Below are positions 41,743-46,493 of a DNA stretch of 46,493 nucleotides, one piece after another. The notes under the pieces were generated by a model, which was not told the DNA's origin, searched no databases, and worked only from the letters and a program-made list of their open reading frames with translations. Numbering within the stretch: position 1 is the stretch's first letter; each line of letters opens with the position of its first letter. A program made the position numbers and the translations under genes. This DNA comes from JAFAHS01 sp046728175. GTDB taxonomy: Bacteria; Desulfobacterota; Binatia; Binatales; Binataceae. The DNA lies in NCBI GenBank assembly GCA_046728175.1, contig JBKPEA010000039.1, forward strand, positions 1 through 46,493, in the 5' to 3' direction.

Positions 41743-44331
41743 ATGCGCGCGGCATTTTGGAGAGGTCAGAAACACAGTCACAATTTGAATGCGGGCGCCA
41801 AGGGACTGACGACCAGGCCGGTACAGCGAGGGATTTGGAGTCGGCTGGTCGGGCTCACTCTAGTCGTGATGTTGCTGGCGCTTGCGCTTGCCAGCATTTT
41901 ACGTCCGCTACGCGCCCCCACGGCACGGGCGCAAGAGAGTGCGCCCGCGGCAAGTTCAGACGCGTCCGATCCGTGTCTGGCAAACCTGCCGATCCCCAGC
42001 GTCGCGCCAGGACTTAACAGGGTCGTCCAAATGGTGAACTGCTCCAATCAGACGATTCTGGGCACCGCTAACGCAGCGGGCGTTGCGCCTGGCCCGGTGG
42101 TATCCGTTTTTCCCCGCGAGGGAACCTGGGTAATGGGGGCGGTGGGATCTTTACGTCCAGATGGGACCCCGGCGAATGTCCTAACGATAGACATACCACT
42201 GGCTTGGGAGAGCACGTTCAAAATAAAAAGTACCGGTCCGCTGTTCTGGCCGCGCACTGGTTGCCGCTATGACATTCCATCGGGACGGGCGCAGTGTGAG
42301 ACGGGTGGCTGCTCGGGGTTGTACGATTGCAGCGCAAATAAATTGGGACCGTCGGTCGGCGCGACTATCACCGAGTGGACCTTTAACAAGCAGAACCCAG
42401 ATATCCCGAACTTTTTTCAGGACTTTCCAGATATCAGCGCAGTTAACGGCACAAACATCAATGTTGATATCGAGCCCCTGGGCGGGAGCCCCAGCAACCC
42501 CTTCGCCCCCAATGATCCAAATTGGCTGGCCGAACAATTCCCGCTGACGGTGCACGGACAAGACTTGCGGAGCAATTGTCAGCCGGCAACGTTCCAGGTC
42601 AAACGCTCGGATCTGACCTCGCAGCAGACCGGGGTGAACGCCTCTGTCATCGTAGGAAATGATGGAAAGCCGATTGGAGGGGATGCGGTAGTCGGGTGCC
42701 TGTCGAATTGCGGAAGGTACGAGTATCCGCTTGTACCCCCAGGCCTGAAAGGAGCGGACGGAAACATTCACGCGGAGTTGTGCGACCCGACCGACAAAAC
42801 GTCGCAGTGCTACCGGTGGAAGGTGTTCTGCTTACCGCTGGGCGGAGCCTACGATCAACCCTGCACCCCGTCCCAGACTCCGGGTGTAGCAGATTGCAAT
42901 GTAACGCCGCCGGTGCCCACGGCGGGCGAAGTGGTTCCTATTCCGCCGTATGCTAAGGGTGCATTTCTCGGCGCATGCTGGGTACGCCAACTCCCGGGGG
43001 GCACCGTTCCAGCTCCGTTCTGCTCAGGCGACTCATTCCTCGTGAATCCAAATGGCTGCCCACCAAACATCTGTACGCATCCGTTTTCTTTGGAACCTGC
43101 GGCTCAGCCTCCCTTCGGTAGCTGCGCGAGTGCGGTCGGGAACGACGCCAGCGCCTGCATCGGCGACGATACGATCCATTCGGTGATGAACAAGGCCTAC
43201 ACCTGGCCTAACGATCCGCAAACTTATGACGATGACGCGCCGGCATACCGAATCATCTTCTCGCCAGGAGGCAACCCCAGCACAGCGCCAATTACGCCTT
43301 CGACGAGTCCGATGCCGCTCTGCAGCAGCCTGCCGACAAACTACGGTTTTGCGTTGATGTACGGCGGACCGAACAGCAACACGAAACCCTGCGATAATCC
43401 CGTAAACCAAATGCACGCGGAGTTTGCAGTGGCTCGGCCTAATTCTACGGTGGCCCATCCCTGGGCATGCGACCTGTCGCCCGGAAACCCTAATGCAAAC
43501 CCACCGATTTTGCCTGGCTCCGGAGACGACGGAGTCCTCTGTCGATGGTTCGCCGCTAGTCCGACCCCGACACCGACACCGACCGGCAGCACCACGCCGA
43601 CAGCTACACCATCGGGAGTTCCGACCCAGACCCCGACCGCAACTCCAACCGCAGCAAAGTCGACTGTTTTTGACGGCGGGTTCGTGGAAATAAAGACTAC
43701 ACGAGGCGAAACCGCAAGCACCACGTTCACCGCGACCAACTTCACAGGCTCTACTGAGTCGATTAGTACTGTGACGATTGAGCTGAGCAAGCCGAAGCTG
43801 TTCTCTGCATTGCAACTCAGCGCCGGAACCCAGGAGGGGTCCGGAAACCCCGCGGATCCCGCCGAGGGCACCCAGGCGGGAACTGGAAACCCCTCGCCAC
43901 CAGGCCCCTCGAATACGTTCACTTTCTCTCCGCCGCTCTCGTTGCCCAGTACGGGCACCCTGACCTTTACCGTGATGGGTACGGTGGCTCAGAAAAAGGC
44001 GATGGTATCGCCATCGATCCTATCGGGGGGCGTTGCATACGCCGAAATTGGCCTGAGCGGCGGCAGCTCATCGCGATCGACGAGAGCGCCCTGGACTGGA
44101 CTGATAATGATTGTCTGCGTGGTGACCCTCACCTCAGCGGTACGCTCGCGGCGATGGGTTCTCGCCGGCGGAGCGCTTATCCTGCTGGGTACAGTCGCCG
44201 GATGTGGCGGTGGAAGCGGCGGCGGAAGCACTAGCTCGGCTCCCAACTCAATCATAAAGGTGACGCAAGCAACTACGGTGGGCCCGCACAGCGGCTTGCC
44301 GCTAAAGATCGCGAAGGTGTCAATAAAATAA
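41743..44331 (+). CDS. Large exported thaumatin-like-domain protein with Thr-Pro linker and C-terminal membrane segments
   Basis: An 862-aa protein. ATG 41743 follows GAGGGGGGA; the N-terminal helix GLTLVVMLLALALASILRPL with cleavage near ARA-QE indicates export. From about residue 95 the sequence has thaumatin-family features: VNCSNQTILG, TGCRYDIPSGRAQCETGGCS, then DCSANKLGPS, TITEWTF, FPDISAVNGTNINVDIEP, and a late PTNYGFALMYGG with flanking cysteines. The domain spans about 450 residues, roughly twice the plant length, with many extra cysteines. A Thr-Pro repeat linker (about 605-643), a beta-rich segment, a helix (PWTGLIMIVCVVTLTS), arginines, a second helix and GCGGGSGGG follow. It is probably surface-anchored; glucan binding is inference. 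Confidence 0.8.
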   Translation: MRAAFWRGQKHSHNLNAGAKGLTTRPVQRGIWSRLVGLTLVVMLLALALASILRPLRAPTARAQESAPAASSDASDPCLANLPIPSVAPGLNRVVQMVNCSNQTILGTANAAGVAPGPVVSVFPREGTWVMGAVGSLRPDGTPANVLTIDIPLAWESTFKIKSTGPLFWPRTGCRYDIPSGRAQCETGGCSGLYDCSANKLGPSVGATITEWTFNKQNPDIPNFFQDFPDISAVNGTNINVDIEPLGGSPSNPFAPNDPNWLAEQFPLTVHGQDLRSNCQPATFQVKRSDLTSQQTGVNASVIVGNDGKPIGGDAVVGCLSNCGRYEYPLVPPGLKGADGNIHAELCDPTDKTSQCYRWKVFCLPLGGAYDQPCTPSQTPGVADCNVTPPVPTAGEVVPIPPYAKGAFLGACWVRQLPGGTVPAPFCSGDSFLVNPNGCPPNICTHPFSLEPAAQPPFGSCASAVGNDASACIGDDTIHSVMNKAYTWPNDPQTYDDDAPAYRIIFSPGGNPSTAPITPSTSPMPLCSSLPTNYGFALMYGGPNSNTKPCDNPVNQMHAEFAVARPNSTVAHPWACDLSPGNPNANPPILPGSGDDGVLCRWFAASPTPTPTPTGSTTPTATPSGVPTQTPTATPTAAKSTVFDGGFVEIKTTRGETASTTFTATNFTGSTESISTVTIELSKPKLFSALQLSAGTQEGSGNPADPAEGTQAGTGNPSPPGPSNTFTFSPPLSLPSTGTLTFTVMGTVAQKKAMVSPSILSGGVAYAEIGLSGGSSSRSTRAPWTGLIMIVCVVTLTSAVRSRRWVLAGGALILLGTVAGCGGGSGGGSTSSAPNSIIKVTQATTVGPHSGLPLKIAKVSIK

Positions 44332-44342
44332 CGGCAGAAAGA

Positions 44343-44387
44343 GGCCGGCATTGCACCGGAAGCTGTTAAATGACTGCAATGCCGGCC
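44343..44387 (+). terminator. 13-bp perfect inverted repeat after the thaumatin-like gene
   Basis: GGCCGGCATTGCA (44343-44355) and TGCAATGCCGGCC (44375-44387) pair perfectly around a 19-base loop, 11 bases after the stop codon. There is no U-tract, so it may be a factor-assisted terminator or 3' mRNA-protecting hairpin. Confidence 0.6.
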
Positions 44388-44614
44388 TGGTCCTCCAGAC
44401 CCATTGATTTCGCGACCGCGGTTTACCGGGGTCTTGGCCGTTCCTCCGCCTGCGCGGAAGGCTTTGCCACCCTCAAAAGCAGAGCAAACGTAGACTACGG
44501 CATGGCGTGGATGCCAAGTCCCACCGGTTTTTGGTTATCACCCTTCTTCCTAGCACCGCTACGACCGAAGCATTCTCAAGTGTCGGGAATGCGAGCTCAC
44601 CTGCAGCTGGCTAA

Positions 44615-44968
44615 CTAAAGCTCGATTGCGTAACCGTCTGGGTCGGTAACATAGGCATAGGGAAAAACGACCCGCATGCTTCCCGCGCGACACCAGATTT
44701 CCTCCGACTCGTTTCACCAGTTCAATCACTTGATCGAGGTCCGGAACCGTGAGTTTGAAGTGCTAGTCCCTCGGATCCCACGGGTGCTCCCTGGTACAAT
44801 ACCAGCGAATCCTGGCTCCCCGGGGGCGACATGAAAGCGAGGCTGGGCTCGGGCCGGGATGTCGGGATGTCTCGACCAGCCCAAAGGCTTCCCGATAAAA
44901 ACGGATGGAAACGAGCAAGGTCCCGCACGTAGATATGTGGATGTGGTTCAGGGCTGTCGCCTTGATGA
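44615..44968 (-). pseudogene. VOC-family (glyoxalase-like) pseudogene with several frameshifts
   Basis: Reading the minus strand and changing frame reveals a VOC domain in order: KATALNHIH, YVRDLAR, SIRFYREAFGLVETSRH, PSLAFMSPPGSQDSLVLYQ, HFKLTVPDLDQVIELVKRVG, then MRVVFPYAYVTDPDGYAIEL and a stop at 44615-44617. Each piece lies in a different frame from its neighbour, so at least four small insertions or deletions separate them. Family members bind metal through the N-terminal His and the final Glu, both still visible. It is a dead gene rather than a sequencing slip, given the number of lesions. Confidence 0.75.
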
Positions 44969-45971
44969 AGGATCGGCCGATACTCCGGGCAGCCGTCTCG
45001 GTCCGAGAAGCCTTAACGTCGGAATCGATAAGACTTGCCTACTCGTTGTGCTCTGAACGCCGAGTGACGCTATCGCGCAAATCTCAGCAAGGACAAGTTG
45101 ATTAGACAGCGGGCGAGGAGCAATCAGTTGACACTAGAACGACCCGTTTCGTCTGTTCGTGGCCAAGTGAGTGCAAATGAGCGTCTAGGACTCTCAGCTT
45201 TGCTCTGATCGGCGCGGATCTTTCCAGGAATGGCGGCTGCCTTCAGAGTTCCCGGGCGTGAATCAAAGCCGTAGAACTCGTCTCCGCGCCGCGGATCACG
45301 AAAACCAGACCGCGCAGATTTCCCATCCGTCGCCGGCCGGAGGGAATCTCTTCGATCTTGCAGGCGAGTTCTATGTTCCCTCCCGTCAGCCGCCCATGTC
45401 AGCCAAGGCCGAGCATAGCGCCATTCATACGCGAAACGGCATCACGAGCCCCAATTATCCGCGCTGGTTCTTCCGTACGCTGCGACCCGCCCGGGAGGAT
45501 TTCGACCAGAAAATCAACAGCGGAAACGTGGAAAGGGTCTTCAATCCTCAGGCGCTCGCGCGATGAATCGATCTCGCACGACACTTCATATTAAGCGTTA
45601 CCAGGCAGGATTAGCCCACCTTGGAGTTGACTGCGAAGCGCCCGTACCTTGTCCAATCTGATGCGAAGGACACTTTCTGGATTTCCGCAGATGCCACGAC
45701 CGGTACGTGCACCTATAGATCAGCTCTATCTCTTCCGCGAAGGACACTTATACATTTCACTCGCGCTCACTAACGGTGCGACTCTCACCTGGCTCTAAGA
45801 ACAGACCGGAGTCGCGGCCGCGATGCCGCTCAAGCCCTGCGGTCGGTTCATGCATTCCTCGCAAGCAGACGATTTGGAGATGTCCAAGATCGAGGGCGAC
45901 GAAGCCCCACGGTGGTGCAAATTGGACAACCTAGGACTCGTCGAAAAACCCCTAAAATCAGGGGGAGTGAG

Positions 45972-45999
45972 CGTCCCCAACGGGATTTGAACAACCCGT
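45972..45999 (-). other. tRNA-like 3' fragment (T-arm and acceptor strand)
   Basis: On the minus strand ACGGG (45999-45995) and CCCGT (45984-45980) form a T-stem around a loop containing TTCAAAT, followed by TGGGGACG like the 3' acceptor strand of a tRNA-Glu. The loop has three extra bases (TTG), and no matching 5' acceptor or cloverleaf lies upstream, so it is not a functional tRNA. It may be the scar of an element that integrated at a tRNA gene. Confidence 0.4.
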
Positions 46000-46008
46000 C
46001 TAGGATCA

Positions 46009-46029
46009 CGAAAAACCTAGGGTTTTTCG
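46009..46029. repeat. Strong 9-bp inverted repeat
   Basis: CGAAAAACC-TAG-GGTTTTTCG is a near-perfect hairpin with a 3-base loop, ten bases beyond the tRNA-like fragment. The T-run on either strand gives it the form of a bidirectional terminator. A smaller one with CCCCT and AGGGG arms lies at about 45951-45965. Confidence 0.6.
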
Positions 46030-46394
46030 TCCCGAATGTGCCTCAAAGTGGCCGGTTTTGGTACAATTTGGGCACCGGTGTCCAAACTGCATTTGAGGCT
46101 TCTTGCCCTTACTCATACCCTTGCCAACTAACCTCAGCCACTGACATTTGACTGAACGAGGCGAGTGCTCATGGGCTCTTATTTTTGATAATTTCGCGAA
46201 GGACACTCGATCAGTACGCAAGCGCAAAACCCGAGAGCGCTATAAGGCCGCGATCTCCGCCTGCGCATCGAATTGCATCGCCGCTTCAGCACCAACTCAG
46301 ATGAATGGCACGAAAGTATGCGCCACGAGAATCTCCGGCATTTCGAAGTAGTAGCGAGCGGCGCCGAATTCTCCGGCGCCGCCGACCAACGACT

Positions 46395-46493
46395 CTATCG
46401 GTTCATCGCGGCCATTCGCTTCGCCATCTCCTCGGGCGTGACCTCCTCGCGGTGGGTCGCTATCGACCAGCTGTTCCCGAACGCGTCTGTCAC
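46395..46493 (-). CDS. VOC/PhnB-like protein, C-terminal end only (5' part outside window)
   Basis: Thirty-two codons run from the right edge to TAG 46395. They read TDAFGNSWSIATHREEVTPE then EMAKRMAAMNR, the usual end of PhnB-like VOC proteins (DPFGxxWxIATHxEDVxPEEM). In that family the His of ATH region and the preceding fold bind substrate or metal; function varies. The rest of the gene lies to the right. A second VOC-family relic is present 1.4 kb away (44615-44968). Confidence 0.75.
   Translation of the reverse strand: MTDAFGNSWSIATHREEVTPEEMAKRMAAMNR

Larger units (their letters stand above)
45663..46207 (+). repeat. 12-mer GCGAAGGACACT in three direct copies
   Basis: Exact copies lie at 45663-45674, 45737-45748 and 46196-46207. 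Three matches of 12 bases in about 550 bases are not expected by chance. The context (copies followed by TTTCTGG, TTATAC or CGATCA) resembles the repeated ends of IS21-type insertion sequences, of which no transposase remains. A regulator-binding array is the alternative. Confidence 0.6.
44969..46394. other. 1.4-kb stretch of relic DNA
   Basis: No intact gene is supported. A 102-codon frame (45258-45566, plus, GTG start) ends with the protein-like NYPRWFFRTLRPAREDFDQK and VERVFNPQALAR, but has no ribosome-binding site or known family. Around 45650-45800, frame-switched pieces (YLVQSDAKDTFWISADATTG, QLYLFREGHLYISLALTNGA) suggest another broken gene. Three copies of a 12-mer, a tRNA-like fragment and a strong palindrome are listed separately. 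Confidence 0.5.

Noticed and set aside
1..46493. CRISPR arrays, rRNA operons, complete tRNAs, riboswitches or a prophage
   Set aside because: No regularly spaced repeats, no conserved rRNA or full cloverleaf sequences and no phage structural genes were seen on either strand.

Overview
The window is GC-rich, densely coding bacterial chromosome for about its first 35 kb, followed by a looser right third. The tig-clpP-clpX-lon-HU order, a GTP-dependent PEP carboxykinase, family III CoA-transferases, a lipid-transfer-protein-type thiolase with a DUF35 partner and a deazaflavin (F420)-type oxidoreductase suggest a free-living, aerobic soil or sediment bacterium of deltaproteobacterial character. 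Candidatus Binatota or a relative would fit. This placement is inference; the window holds no rRNA or complete tRNA gene.

Layout. (1) 1-3.1 kb: the 3' part of a glycogen-debranching-type glucosidase gene, convergent with pckG. (2) 3.3-7.0 kb: a tightly packed six-gene minus-strand operon (TetR regulator, ferritin-like protein, two small paralogous proteins, two tandem DUF455-like diiron proteins). Its promoter has a perfect 14-bp palindrome between -35 and -10, shared with a divergent F420-type oxidoreductase and MFS transporter pair. This is the best candidate for an undescribed system. (3) 9.1-14.2 kb: an OpgC-like membrane protein; an overlapping ketopantoate reductase / JAMM peptidase / MFS exporter cluster; a dihydroorotate-dehydrogenase-like gene. 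(4) 14.3-20.5 kb: trigger factor, ClpP, ClpX, Lon and an HU/IHF-like protein, a protein quality-control block. (5) 20.6-24 kb: DUF2461 protein, methyltransferase, two-domain VOC protein, alpha/beta hydrolase.

(6) 24.2-29.6 kb: an acetoacetate-decarboxylase-like enzyme divergent from an N-acyl-D-amino-acid-deacylase-type amidohydrolase and two unequal family III CoA-transferase subunits, probably a catabolic module. (7) 29.7-35.1 kb: a Ser/Thr kinase lacking the usual VAIK lysine, a DUF35/thiolase-like pair resembling steroid side-chain retro-aldolases, a secreted carboxylesterase with a one-base frameshift near its end, and a methyltransferase.

(8) 35.1-46.5 kb: low gene density with signs of decay: a FecR-domain gene with three frame disturbances, a VOC pseudogene with at least four, a possible transporter tail, tandem and dispersed repeats resembling ends of IS21-type elements, and a tRNA-like 3' fragment. 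Intact genes here include a DUF4410 lipoprotein-like gene, a small signal-peptide protein, a dienelactone hydrolase and a large thaumatin-like surface protein with a Thr-Pro-rich linker and C-terminal membrane segments. The window ends inside the 3' end of another VOC/PhnB-like gene.
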